Shown piece by piece: positions 29,101 to 39,972 of a stretch of DNA of 64,000 nucleotides. The position numbers were made by a program, and so were the translations under genes. Where the stretch lies: assembly GCA_022457155.1 (NCBI GenBank), contig JAJGOT010000030.1, positions 1,838,501-1,902,500 of the forward strand. Reading direction: 5' to 3'. Source of the stretch: Cladopsammia gracilis. Lineage: Eukaryota > Cnidaria > Anthozoa > Scleractinia > Dendrophylliidae. The notes under the pieces are model-generated. The model did no database searches, was not told where the DNA came from, and saw nothing but the letters and a program-made list of their open reading frames with translations. Numbering within the stretch: the stretch's first letter is position 1; the number at the start of each line of letters is the position of its first letter.

Positions 29101-30476
29101 GGTTATACCCATTAATTCCTCATTCCTTTCTTAATTCCTTAACAGAAATTCTTCACAAAAGTTTACGCCTAAATGAAATTAACTCAAAGAACGCTTCTTT
29201 ATGGCAATATTTTTGCTTGCCAGCCAAAAAACCCCTACGAAGTTACATAAGCCCAGGGCTTATAAGCAGCATTTTACGGTATAGTCTCTGTAAAAAAAAA
29301 TCACAAAGAAGTATAAAAAGAGACAGGCCAAACACGACTCCCACTGGTCGCAAAATGTGTTAAGTAGCCTTTAGGATAGCTTTCAATTTCCCGAGTATAC
29401 CTGCAAGATATTTGTCCCGTTAGATTACATTAGGCATATATTAGGGTTTCTTTGGCTCAGAGTCGTGTTGCAAGATAAATAAGTTTATGTTATCGCTATG
29501 AAAATGTTAGGATCAGTAAATTTCTTTGTTCGTGATGCAGTGTTTAAGTCTGCGACGTGCAAGGCTTGTGAAAGAGTGTTTCTTCGTCACTCTGAAATGT
29601 ATAAGTGTGTAAAAATGAAAATGTCAAAGACGACCACGACAGCTCTAGCAACTATGTTTAGTTCATTTCTGTTCTTGGTATAACTGTTTGTTAACAGTGA
29701 CCGACTGATTCAAACAAAAGTTAAGATGAGGGGATGAATACTGAGTAAGTTTACAGGAACTAGATTTCCACCTGAAACAGATTTTGACGATAAGATTGAT
29801 GATGACCCCAATAATGAAAACAAAGAACAAAGTTGTAAAGAATTTTACTTGAAAAGAGGAATGAAACTTTTTCGCAGAATAAAAGCTAAATCATTCATTT
29901 AGTTATGTTTAATAAAATGGATGCTGAAGATTAATTGCAGAGAGCTCTTGATGCTTATCCCATATAAAAATAAGACTTCAGCAAGTAAAACATGTTATAT
30001 TCGAAAGGAAAGAAAGGAGAACTCTTAAGAAAAAGCCATGGGAGATCCTGAAAATAAGGAACGTGATCAGTTAGATACTGTAACTCCGTCTGCTCAACAT
30101 AACGATGAGCAGGATATAAGTGAAGAAACACGGCAATATAGTGAACTGTTTGGTTGTTTTAACCCATGTTTAGATAACAATCACCAAGGGAACAATCTTT
30201 CAAGTAATGCTGGAATTTTTTCTACAGCAAATGATAATGAAAAGCTGGTAATTAATCGTATGGATGATACTTGTTCATTCTTTGAACAGAGAACAAATGG
30301 AGTTTTTTTACCATATGTTACTCTCTGTTAAAAACGACGAGAAGCAATTGACACTTTTTAATTGACACTCTAACCTAAATGTCCAATTGCATCATCAAAA
30401 ACAATATTCGGACATAATATGACAGCATTGCATGATGGGAAAAACTTACAGGAGATAGCCCAGAGGGCACTTTGAT
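26187..30476 (-). repeat. Right arm of the 8.47-kb palindrome
   Basis: Longer than the left arm mainly because of a SINE at 28221-28514 that the left arm lacks. Within each arm the segment near 28150-28660 is a diverged copy of that near 29430-29600 (shared TATATTAGGGYTTCTTTGGCTCAG, KTTAGGATCAGTAAA and GAAAGTGTTTCTTSRTCAC blocks), so the unit occurs four times in the palindrome. Confidence 0.9.
28221..28514 (-). mobile_element. tRNA-derived SINE inside the right palindrome arm
   Basis: On the minus strand a tRNA-like head has an A box (TGGTCGAGTGG) and a B box (GGTTCAAGTCC). It is followed by a second Cys-less tRNA-like imitation of the B box and a body ending in a T/A-rich TTATTTTTTATTTTTT tail. 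CTCG is repeated at both edges, and the left arm has the empty site. The anticodon stem is mispaired, so this is not a functional tRNA gene. Confidence 0.8.
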
Positions 30477-30489
30477 TCATAACTAGTTT

Positions 30490-30697
30490 CTGAAAGTACT
30501 GTATACCCTCCACCCACTTGTAATCGCTCTGTGGTAGTAGCCAACTCGAAAGCTTGGCTCCTTTGGCTGCTACACACTTTTTCCTTTGTTATGTTTAATT
30601 CAATGTATAGTTAGCTCTGTTCTTACTTCTTTTTTTCCCGTATTGTTGTTGTATTGTAATTGAATAATCGTGAATAATAAACTTGAACTTGAACTAT
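30490..30697 (+). mobile_element. 3' end of a LINE or SINE with TTGAAC tail
   Basis: It contains a CACTTGTAATCGCTCTG body followed by ATAATAAACTTGAACTTGAAC, a short-repeat 3' tail common to CR1/L2-mobilised elements. There is no coding sequence. Confidence 0.45.
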
Positions 30698-31263
30698 GGA
30701 GAACTAACTAAGCAGTTGTCAATATACGATAAACAAGTTGTCGAAAACTGTCAAAATTAAAGTAGGTCATTCCGAATAGCCGCCGCCATCTTGGATTTCA
30801 TCATGTTGGACCAAAATCAAGTTAAAATTAATCAAAACCAAAAGATAAATACTAAAATGATCTTAAAATGTAAAATTTATTACACCAAATTAAACAGAAA
30901 ATACAAAATTTGGATAAACATGCTTGTCAAAATATTGTTGTCATGAAAGCGTCACACCGTCATGAAAAAACCTCTGTCGCTAATGGTGGATCATGCAGGA
31001 ATCTTGGTGACGGCTACAAGTACAAGTGCATTGTAAGACAATATACCGGCAAACAAAGAGAAAAAGACAAGTTTTCATTGTACTTTGGTCCCCAATACAA
31101 GTTAATACTAGTTTCTTTATCTATCAAACTCGTCCCCAGGGTCTTCTCTTCTTTTTGAATCCAAAATGGCGGGTCGTGCGGAGAAGTATTTCTTCTGTCA
31201 TTTATTTTTTGTATTTTACAAACCGTGGCCAGTTTATGAATCCTTTAAATTTCAATATCTTTT

Positions 31264-31442
31264 ATTCTCTATTTTCGAATTGCCCATAATACGCTTTGTT
31301 TGCACCCCAAATTTTGCATAAACTATTGTTTTGAAATGCTCTTGGGATTATGCAGTCCTCTCAAGAGCATTTACAAACAATAGTTTACGCAAAATTTGGG
31401 GGGCAAACAAAGTGTATTATGGACAATTCGAAAATAGAGAAT
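31264..31442. mobile_element. Palindromic MITE
   Basis: Arms of about 66 bp (ATTCTCTATTTTCGAATTG at one end, its complement at the other) enclose about 46 bp. It lies in the intron just before the F5/8C exon acceptor. Confidence 0.8.
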
Positions 31443-31469
31443 TGCTTATTTGTTTTTTCTTTCTCTTAG

Positions 31470-31798
31470 TTTGCCCAGTCCCCCTGGGTATGGAGAGTGG
31501 CGCCATTCTAAACTCGCAGATAAGTGCTTCGTCAGAATATGACCAATATCATGCCGCTCATCAGGCCAGGTTACATTTCAAAGCAGGCGGTGTTAGGACT
31601 GGTAGCTGGTCAGCGAGGATGATCGACGTAAATCAATGGCTCCAGGTGGATCTTCTTAATACGGCAAGAGTCACGGGCATAGCGACGCAAGGGAGGAATG
31701 CGGGTTACGATAAATGGGTCACAAAGTACAAGTTACAGTATCGTGAAGATGGCCACGTCTTCAAGTTTTACAGATTAAATGGAGATAATTCAGACACG
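31470..31798 (+). CDS. F5/8 type C (discoidin) domain, first exon
   Basis: Acceptor TTTCTTTCTCTTAG, then two bases and Cys. The exon shows PLGMESGAI, the classic start of coagulation-factor 5/8 C domains, then ASSEYDQYH, GSWSA and WLQVDLL. It ends at GACACG before GTATGA, phase 0. The domain binds membranes or glycans outside cells. The frame is open without disruption. Confidence 0.88.
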
Positions 31799-32320
31799 GT
31801 ATGAAACTTAATTAACTCTTCTTCAAATCTTGGGTCCTCAGTCCTTTATACCCTGGCGACCAGGCTGAATACCACGTCCCCATGGTCAACTCATGATAAG
31901 AAATGACGGCGAGATAAAATCCTGGCAAAGAGCAGATAACGTGACCTTCAGATACTCCAAATATGAAGTTGGCGGTAGCCTTGAAAAATTGTGAGATCAT
32001 GTAATCTACAAAGGCCCTGGAAACGAAGTCTTTCTGACTCGAGAGGGTAGGCTGCTAGCAGTCCGCCCCAGTCTTTTTCCGCATCCGTACCTGCAGTACA
32101 TTGAACGTTCTCTTCGCAAAATATCTAGGGATAGTGAATAAACAAGGGGTACTGGTGTGCGAATACCATTTCTACTTTCCGATCAGTAGTTGCAAGGCTG
32201 GAAAACATTTTTAACATGCACTTCACGCGTTTACTGACAACTGTCCGAAACCCAACAAACTAACTGTAATGCTCGATTAGAGATGCAAATATCTTTAATA
32301 TTTTTTTCCATCTCAATCAG

Positions 32321-32458
32321 GTTTTTCGAGGGAACACGGACCTAGATACAGTTGTATCTCATCAGCTCAATCCAGTAATTGAAGCTCGCTATGTCCGAGT
32401 TGTTCCTGTGGAATGGCATGTATGGATATCCTTGAGAATGGAGCTGTATACTTGTTAG
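32321..32458 (+). CDS. F5/8 type C domain, last exon
   Basis: After TCTCAATCAG the frame reads VFRGNTD and ends with RYVRVVPVEWH, SLRMELY, Cys and TAG at 32456-32458. The final Cys closes the domain by pairing with the Cys at the start of the previous exon. The protein ends here, so the gene product is EGF then discoidin at its C-terminus. Upstream exons may lie further left. Confidence 0.87.
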   Translation, partial: VFRGNTDLDTVVSHQLNPVIEARYVRVVPVEWHVWISLRMELYTC

Positions 32459-32484
32459 GGTAACTGTTGAGTTGAAAAGGACAT

Positions 32485-32930
32485 TATACTAAATTTATCA
32501 TAAAATTAAACGCTTAAAGGTTTTTGAAAAACGTTCTATTTTCTCGCACCCTTATTTCTATAAATATGCTTTACCGTTATTTCTTCGACAATTCGACAAT
32601 GATGACACGAAGTCGTCGAAACGTCCCGTAGTTTTCCTATCGCGGTTAATTTTCTTGTTAAAATACTTATACGATTCTAATTAAAAAGTAAAAAGTAAAA
32701 AAGTGTCGAATAAACAGTTTTGCGCGAATCAAGTCAGTTTTAATTAGAATTGTATAAGTAGTTTGATCTTTTACGTTTGTAATAATATCTCATATATATA
32801 TTCATGTTTCAATTTTATCTTTCTTGACTTGATAATGACGTGAAGTAGCGTCGAAACGTCGTCGGGTTTTAAAGTTTTAAAATGTCTTTCAAAAATCTTT
32901 TAGCGTTTAATTTTATGATAAAATTGTTTT
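32485..32930. mobile_element. Nested inverted repeat with Penelope-type terminal motifs
   Basis: Outer arms (ATCATAAAATTAAACGCT-type, about 32495-32535 and 32890-32925) and inner arms (ACTTATACRATTCTAATT, about 32665-32690 and 32738-32760) form a ~440-bp foldback. Two TCGAAACGTC motifs with short stem-loops lie at 32595-32635 and 32830-32868. Confidence 0.6.
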
Positions 32931-33492
32931 CAAAATTAAATCTCTCCTTTTACATTCATGATACTGAAACCATATAAATTACATTTTACAAGAAATTGTT
33001 GTCGGTATTGTAGGTCCAACTGATTTTAGTTTTTCATTCCTTTTCAATCAAGGTACTGCTGTCTCGTAAATTTTGACAGTCCGTATTTCTTTGTGGCTTT
33101 CTAATATTTTTGTGTTTATTTAAAATAAAAATTCAATCCAGTGGCTTGATGTTTTTTTCTGTACAAAAGCTCAATCATTTTAATCACAAGATGAATTTGC
33201 AGTTATGATGCCGCTTATATTTAACTGTCCAATCAATTCATGAGCTCTCTTTTTTTTCCAGATTGCTCCACAGCCCTGTTCATTTCTGGTGCCCAGGTGT
33301 TTCTCACGAGGGAACTTTTGGCGGCGCAGGGGAGAATGGGAATGGGGCTCAATTTTCTTTTCTGCATACTTCCCTTGAGCCTTTGCGCTTCCAGTGACTC
33401 AACGATTCTCAATCCCAGTCTCTGTTATGCCGACACTTACAATCAACTGAATATGTTTGAAAAAAGTTATAAAAGCGCTTTTGAAACTAAAT

Positions 33493-33533
33493 GTTCAGAC
33501 GTTTCGGGACTTCTGTCCCTTCCTCAGTGAATA
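33493..33533 (-). ncRNA. Hammerhead ribozyme core (type I, short stem III)
   Basis: On the minus strand: 4-bp stem I (TTCA/TGAA), CTGAGGA, 5-bp stem II GGGAC/GTCCC with an AGAA loop, GAAA, then ACGT stem III and the GTC cleavage triplet. Every core base of the hammerhead consensus is present. Ribozymes of this form are known from Penelope-like elements and related retrozymes. The surrounding frame 33240-33530 is not a gene. Confidence 0.7.
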
Positions 33534-33880
33534 GCCGTTAACTTACAATCAACGCCTGGTTGGTTATGATGTAGTTAATGATAAATAAAGATTTACCGTA
33601 GCTTGTAGGGAGATTAATGAAACAATCCCGCTTAAAATTGTTTACAGCAATCACCTCCAGTGCCTCTTTTTTTTTAAAGATGCGCGTTTTCTTGTCCTCT
33701 GGACCAAAGAACCTTCCTAAGTGTACCATCGAAATCAATGATTTAACAAAAACTTAACAAAAATAACTGACCCCTTCAGAAAAATTCAGTCTCTTGAATC
33801 GCAAAAATTCCGGGATTTTTGCGCCTTGGCCAAGAAGCCAAGGGTCGAGCTAGAAACCGTCTCGCAGGGACATTTGGCAG
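33534..33880. other. Non-coding, unassigned
   Basis: No gene seen. It is probably the rest of a Penelope-type fragment plus unique DNA leading into the minisatellite. Confidence 0.4.
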
Positions 33881-33884
33881 ATTT

Positions 33885-35760
33885 GAGGGAGTGGTAGTGA
33901 GGAGTTCGCTGTGTTTGTGGTTGGCAGTGAGGAGTAGGTGTAGTGAGGAGTTCGCTTTGGTGTGCAGGTGTAGTGAGGAGTTTGCTTTTGTGTGTGTGGG
34001 GGGGGGGTGGTAGTGAGGAGTTTTATTTGGTGTGGGGATAGTAGTGAGGCGTTTTCTTTGGTGTGGGGCTGGTAGTGAGATGTTCGCTTTGGTGTGGGGA
34101 TAGTAGTGAGGAGTTTTCTTTGTGTGGGGGTAGTAGTGAGGTGTTCGCTTTGGTATGGGGATAGTAGTGAGGAGTTTTCTTTGTGTGGAGGTAGTAGTGA
34201 GGTGTTCGCTTTGGTGTGGGGATAGTAGTGAGGAGTTTTCTTTGTGTGGGGGTGGTAGTGAGGTGTTCGCTTTGGTGCGGGAATAGTAGTGAAGAATTTT
34301 CTTTGTGTGGGGATAGTAGTGAGGAGTTTTCTTTGTGTGGGGATAGTAGTGAGGAGTTTTCTTTGTGTGGGGATAGTAGTGAGGAGTTTTCTTTGTGTGG
34401 GGATAGTAGTGAGGAGTTTTCTTTGTGTGGGGATAGTAGTGAGGAGTTTTCTTTGTGTGGGGATAGTAGTGAGGAGTTTTCTTTGTGTGGGGATAGTAGT
34501 GAGGAGTTTTCTTTGTGTGGGGATAGTAGTGAGGAGTTTTCTTTGTGTGGGGATAGTAGTGAGGAGTTTTCTTTGTGTGGGGATAGTAGTGAGGAGTTTT
34601 CTTTGTGTGGGGATAGTAGTGAGGAGTTTTCTTTGTGTGGGGATAGTAGTGAGGAGTTTTCTTTGTGTGGGGATAGTAGTGAGGAGTTTTCTTTGTGCAG
34701 GGATAGTAGTGAGGAGTTTTCTTTGTGCAGGGATAGTAGTGAGGAGTTTTCTTTGTGTGGGGATAGTAGTGAGGAGTTTTCTTTGTGTGGGGATAGTAGT
34801 GAGGAGTTTTCTTTGTGTGGGGATAGTAGTGAGGAGTTTTCTTTGTGTGGGGATAGTAGTGAGGAGTTTTCTTTGTGTGGGGATAGTAGTGAGGAGTTTT
34901 CTTTGTGCAGGGATAGTAGTGAGGAGTTTTCTTTGTGTGGGGACAGTAGTGAAGAGTTTTCTTTGTGTGGGGATAGTAGTGAGGAGTTTTCTTTGTGTGG
35001 GGACAGTAGTGAGGAGTTTTCTTTGTGTGGGGATAGTAGTGAGGTGTTCGCTTTGGTATGGGGATAGTAGTGAGGAGTTTTCTTTGTGTGGGGGTAGTAG
35101 TGAGGTGTTCGCTTTGGTATGGGGATAGTAGTGAGGAGTTTTCTTTGTGTGGGGATAGTAGTGAGGAGTTTTCTTTGTGTGGGGATAGTAGTGAGGAGTT
35201 TTCTTTGTGTGGGGATAGTAGTGAGGAGTTTTCTTTGTGTGGGGATAGTAGTGAGGAGTTTTCTTTGTGCGGGGATAGTAGTGAGGAGTTTTCTTTGTGT
35301 GGGGACAGTAGTGAGGAGTTTTCTTTGTGTGGGGATAGTAGTGAGGAGTTTTCTTTGTGTGGGGATAGTAGTGAGGAGTTTTCTTTGTGTGGGGATAGTA
35401 GTGAGGAGTTTTCTTTGTGTGGGGATAGTAGAGAGGAGTTTTCTTTGTGTGGGGATAGTAGTGAGGAGTTTTCTTTGTGTGGGGACAGTAGTGAGGAGTT
35501 TTCTTTGTGTGGGGATAGTAGTGAGGAGTTTTCTTTGTGTGGGGACAGTAGTGAGGAGTTTTCTTTGTGTGGGGATAGTAGTGAGGAGTTTTCTTTGTGT
35601 GGGGGTGGTAGTGAGGTGTTCGCTTTGGTGCGGGAATAGTAGTGAAGAATTTTCTTTGTGTGGGGATAGTAGTGAAGAGTTTTCTTTGTGTGGGTGTGGT
35701 AGTAAGGTGTTCGCTTTGGTGTGGGGATAGTAGTGAAGAGTTTTCTTTGTTTCGGGTGGT
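33885..35760. repeat. 30-bp minisatellite (about 60 units)
   Basis: The unit is GAGGAGTTTTCTTTGTGTGG plus GGATAGTAGT. Units are nearly perfect from 34310 to 35040 and 35125 to 35610, with variant GTGTTCGCTTTGG units at the edges and between blocks. Because 30 is a multiple of three and few frames contain a stop, five of six frames stay open, including a 666-codon minus-strand frame at 33850-35850. Confidence 0.95.
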
Positions 35761-35769
35761 AGAAGTTAA

Positions 35770-35933
35770 AAGCCCACCTTCATCCAAAATGCTGTGCGCG
35801 CCGTGATCACTTTCTGTGCTGAATTTCGTGTTACGCTTGAATGCGTGCAACCAATCAGATTACGCGTATGAACAGTGGAACATGTCAAAACAAAAACAAA
35901 CGACCGCAACGTCTTTTGGGTGAAGGTGGGCCT
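35770..35933. mobile_element. TTAA-flanked MITE in the minisatellite edge
   Basis: Imperfect terminal repeats (AAGCCCACCTTCATCC / GGGTGAAGGTGGGCCT) are flanked by TTAA on each side. Minisatellite-like GGAGTTCGCTTT continues after it. Confidence 0.75.
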
Positions 35934-35937
35934 TTAA

Positions 35938-37912
35938 GGAGTTCGCTTTATTTGTGTGATCAAACGCTTCGATCAAACACTTTGAATTATTACAAACATG
36001 TCTTCTGATCTTTTTAAGGTTTCCATGCGCCTGAGCAAATATACAGTTTCGTCTGCATGTATTAAAAAGATTGTACCTGTAATTTCATCTCCTTAACATC
36101 ACTGAGATCAATTATTAATTTCTAAAACCACGCTTAACATGAAAAATGTATCCAAAAAATATTGACTTGGAATCACTATCACTTTTCTTAATGCTAAATG
36201 TTATGTTGTTTCTCGGTTTACAGTACAATCACGTCAAAAGCAATTAGAACTTCGACCACTAACCTTTGATCATAACCTTTGACAGCCATTTAAATCGACC
36301 TTAATATGGTGCTATATGTATTACAACTGTTACAGTTGATTAATTTATATTCGGAAATACACATGTTTTAGATATTTTAAGGTCAATTTGCGCAGGCGAT
36401 TTCCAATGCACGCGGAGTAAGGATTTTTGTCCGCGATTTAAGGGTGATATGGTTGCGAAATTGATTTTTGTGTAGAAGCGCATAAGAAATTAGAATTAAA
36501 CATGATAAATGTTCCTTGAGGGGCTCCGCACGGCAGATTTATGCTGATTAGGCAGCGTTCCAAAATGAAATTACCGTGAAAGCGCAACGAAAATCGCCAA
36601 TAGTTATAATTTGTACAGACGATTTGAAAACGGCACGGAACCTCATAATTTTGGCACCGACCTTTGAAAGTTTGGAAAGAAAAATGAATTTTTGTCGCCT
36701 CTTTTTAATTTTACGGAAATTATTTGACATCGATCAGGTCCTATTTTTTTCTATGCAAACAACATCATATTTGGTATCCAGTTTGCTTAATTTTCAAAAT
36801 GGCGGAGATGTTCGTGTAAACACGGACAGAGCGGTACCAGTACCGTGGTGAATCTGAATCAAATTGAGCTTCTACTCATGCGTAACAACCGAAAATAGTG
36901 AACATATTTTCAGAAACATTTCAAATTGACTCCCGCAGAAAGAAGAGTCTTCAAAAAGTGCTCAAATAGCGAAATTAATACGTTTATTGAAATAAAGAAG
37001 AAATAAAGAGGACAGTTATTGTCAATATCTTTTTATTGACTCTGTACTTACAGAGGTAGGACCCGTGACCATTTGGTAGAAAATTCTATTCTGGCTCGTG
37101 CCGAAATACTTCGGAATCGGTGTTGAAATATTGGGGTTCCGTAACAATTTTTTTGTGCAGGTATACGTAATTACAGCCGCTAATCAGTGTATTTTAAACA
37201 CGCATTTAACCATTGTATTCTATTTTACACTTTGTATTAAAGAGACTCAAACACCCCAATAAAAAGCTGGCAGCATAATTTTAAATTGGCAAACTTGTGC
37301 TCTTAAACTTAGAGCCGTTGGCTTGTGTGAACGTGACATTAGCAGTTTGAAAACATGTCTGCAAACTGTTGGCGACAATAGAACTTGTTTCCATTCTTGA
37401 AAACTTTTTCACCAACTTTTATTGAGTTGATTGAGTTGGCATACTCGCATTTGACGTGTGAATGTTTGCTGCAACTTCAGTATGTGCACTGACTTCGTTT
37501 CACAGGGTCCCCACTCTTCCTCCCTCGAGAAGAACACCCCCAGTGAACGAGGATTGGGTGTGCGGAAGTTTGTCTTGTGAAAACACGAGATTGCCAACGT
37601 TTTGCAGTTTGCCAAAACCACTTTGCAAAGGGACAATAATATTCTTATCGCAGCATTGTTGTGTTAAACTTTAACGTCGTGATCCGCGTGCAACAGCGTA
37701 CGAACAATTTTTAATTTAATAATATTTGTTGCGGCAAATCCTCCCATGCAACATACTTTTGAGTGAGCATAATATAAGAACATGTATCATTGTAATTTTT
37801 TGTCATAATAGCTAAATGATTATTACTTAAAAGTTATCAATCTATATCTTGTAATAACTCAAAATAAATTATTGATGTCAGCACAAAACGTTTTTGTTGT
37901 GACGTAAACCCA
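35938..37912. other. Non-coding, unassigned
   Basis: No gene is supported. Open frames here are short and lack splice context. Confidence 0.5.
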
Positions 37913-37920
37913 TGATATGC

Positions 37921-38100
37921 AGGAGCGGATCCAGGATTTTTCTTAGGAGGGGGTGTACCTCTTAGGTATGAATAAACCGCGTGTTTTTTTTTTCTTTTCT
38001 TTATAGAATACTAGTTATATTAGAAAGATGCAGGTCATCTCAGGGGGTGGGGGGGGGGGAGGGAGGGGCGCACCCCCTGCACCCCCCCTAGATCCGCCCC
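37921..38100. mobile_element. hAT-like MITE with 8-bp duplication
   Basis: TGATATGC occurs at 37913-37920 and 38101-38108. The ends are inverted (AGGAGCGGATCCAGG / CTAGATCCGCCCC). The interior is G/C-run-rich. An eight-base duplication is typical of hAT elements. Confidence 0.75.
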
Positions 38101-38344
38101 TGATATGCATTGCGTATATAGTTTTTGTTTTTTTCTTCCCTTTTTTTTTTCTTTCTAAATTTAAACCTAATGATACCTTGAGAAAATGTTTGGCTGAAAA
38201 ATACGAAATTCAAAACAGTCTTACGACTATTTAACAGTTATAGTGTGAAAGCGAGTGCAATATCACCGATACTTAGCCGACGAGGCCGGAGTTATAGCCG
38301 AGTTGGCTAAAATCAGGCGATATCGCGCAACCTTGAGCACTATA

Positions 38345-39588
38345 ACTGTATTATAATTCAACACATTGATAACAAATCACAGTTTCGAGAAAAAATCATT
38401 CAGTAAAACGGTTTACTACGACATCAACGGCTGACACCATTTCTTGCACAACAAGCAGCGAATACGTAAAGAACGGAACAGAGTAGTCACTACACAGTTA
38501 AATGGCAGATAATTCCTAATGTTATCCTTGATTAATGACAAGTGTTTCGTGTCTTAACTGAAAAATTCAATTCAGAATCAAAACATTTTTTAACAAACAC
38601 ACTGTCAGCACATGGCTACCTGAACAGAGCCGCGAAAAGTCTCACCGTTATTAGGGCTTGTCACGCAACGCTCCTCCCCAGACTAGAAGAACCGCAGCAA
38701 GGACATTTAAAGGCGCTGTTACACTAGGCAATATTTCGTGCAACTTGTCTCGCAACAACTAAAAACCGTGCGTTGCGATGCTGCGAGACAAGTTGCCTGG
38801 AGGGTGTTACACTAGGCAATGTTTCTTGCAATTTGTATCGCCCGACGGTGAAAGGAGCAATTTCATTGGCTAAAGTCACAAAACGTTGCGACACAAGTTG
38901 CAGGAAACGTGTTACACTACGCAACGCTTGAAAAATTCGTTGCGGCGTGGCGAGAATCGTTGCGAAAAGTAGAACCGACTTCTACTTCTCGCAACGATTG
39001 CGGCAACAAAAAAATCGCGAGAAATGTTTGTTGCGGGGTATGTTACACTGGGCAATTTTTCATGCAACTTGTGTCGCAACAAAATTGCAAGACAAGTTGC
39101 ACGAAACATTGCCTGGTGTAACAGCGCCTTAAGTCCTTACAAAAATTCACGGCGTAAGAACTTATCGAAACTTAATAAACATTTAAAACATTGTTACCTG
39201 TAGTTGATGTGGCTTTTTAGTCCCTTTCATCAGCACTCAATTTTCAAACATCGAATACGAGCTGATTCGATCGCTGTTGTTTAAAAACTGTAGCACTGCT
39301 AAACTTGCTCGGAGCTCCTACACTATGCCTAGTGCCGAGATCGTTTAGCTTCAATCCACTTAAAACAAAGAGCACTAACTTTTCTGAGGAAGTATCAAGT
39401 CAATATCATATTCCAGAGGTGATTACTATAAGGCATTTTCCAAAAATTGTGCTCATTCACTTTCCTTCAAAATGCAAAAATTACCACCATCGCTGGATCT
39501 ACGTTATGTTAACCAACGGATAGAGGATACAAAGAGCATTGTGACCATATTTTGGCAGTGTATCAATATGTTGAATTATAATTGCTTG
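38345..39588. mobile_element. Non-autonomous element with TATAATTCAACA ends, hosting another MITE
   Basis: Inverted ends TATAATTCAACACATTGAT (38350-38370) and ATCAATATGTTGAATTATA (39562-39580). A shorter relative lies at 55206-55405. The MITE at 38711-39128 sits inside it. Confidence 0.55.
38711..39128. mobile_element. TTAA-flanked MITE with long inverted ends
   Basis: AGGCGCTGTTACACTAGGCA at the left is mirrored at the right, and TTAA lies at 38707-38710 and 39129-39132. The interior has several further inverted GCAACTTGT/ACAAGTTGC units. Confidence 0.85.
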
Positions 39589-39972
39589 TGTTTAGGGACC
39601 GGTCATTATTTATGTGGGGGGGAGGGGGGGGGGGGAATCATGGGGTGGGCCAGGCCTATTTTTTTTAGAGAAAAGGGGTGGGCCAAAAGAGAATTTCACG
39701 ATTTTTTTTTTTTTAATATTTATTTATTTTTATTGGTTTGCTACTGACAATACATGTATGTGCTCTAGATTAATTACAGTGAGTGAGTCTTAACCTTAAT
39801 TACTTACATTTTCACAAGACCTTTTTTTCATTGAATTAATTAATTTTAAATTTACATCAATGTAAGTAATACAGAAGCAAAGACAACAAGATAAAGACAA
39901 CAATATACAACAAAGGAATAAATACAACTACTTACAGTAAAAAGCAAAGAAAGTGCGACGAAAAACTGTCTG

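Noticed and set aside
29498..29683. Short frame with CKACERVFLRH that looks like a BED or other zinc finger
   Set aside because: Occurs in both palindrome arms, is only 61 codons, has no full zinc-finger spacing and no splice context; probably a transposon relic.
30038..30331. 97-codon frame at the palindrome right end
   Set aside because: Its left-arm copy has lost the ATG and has an early stop. No recognised domain; kept only as a note under the palindrome.
32595..32868. Two additional hammerhead ribozymes
   Set aside because: TGATGA and GAAACGTC blocks are present, but the invariant first core C is replaced by A or further core bases differ, so they are treated as decayed relatives.
33240..33530. 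96-codon frame
   Set aside because: Its end is read through the hammerhead/Penelope sequence on the opposite strand; no domain.
33850..35850. 666-codon minus-strand open frame and long plus-strand frames
   Set aside because: They are by-products of a 30-bp minisatellite. No start context, splice sites or non-repetitive domain; reported as a repeat.
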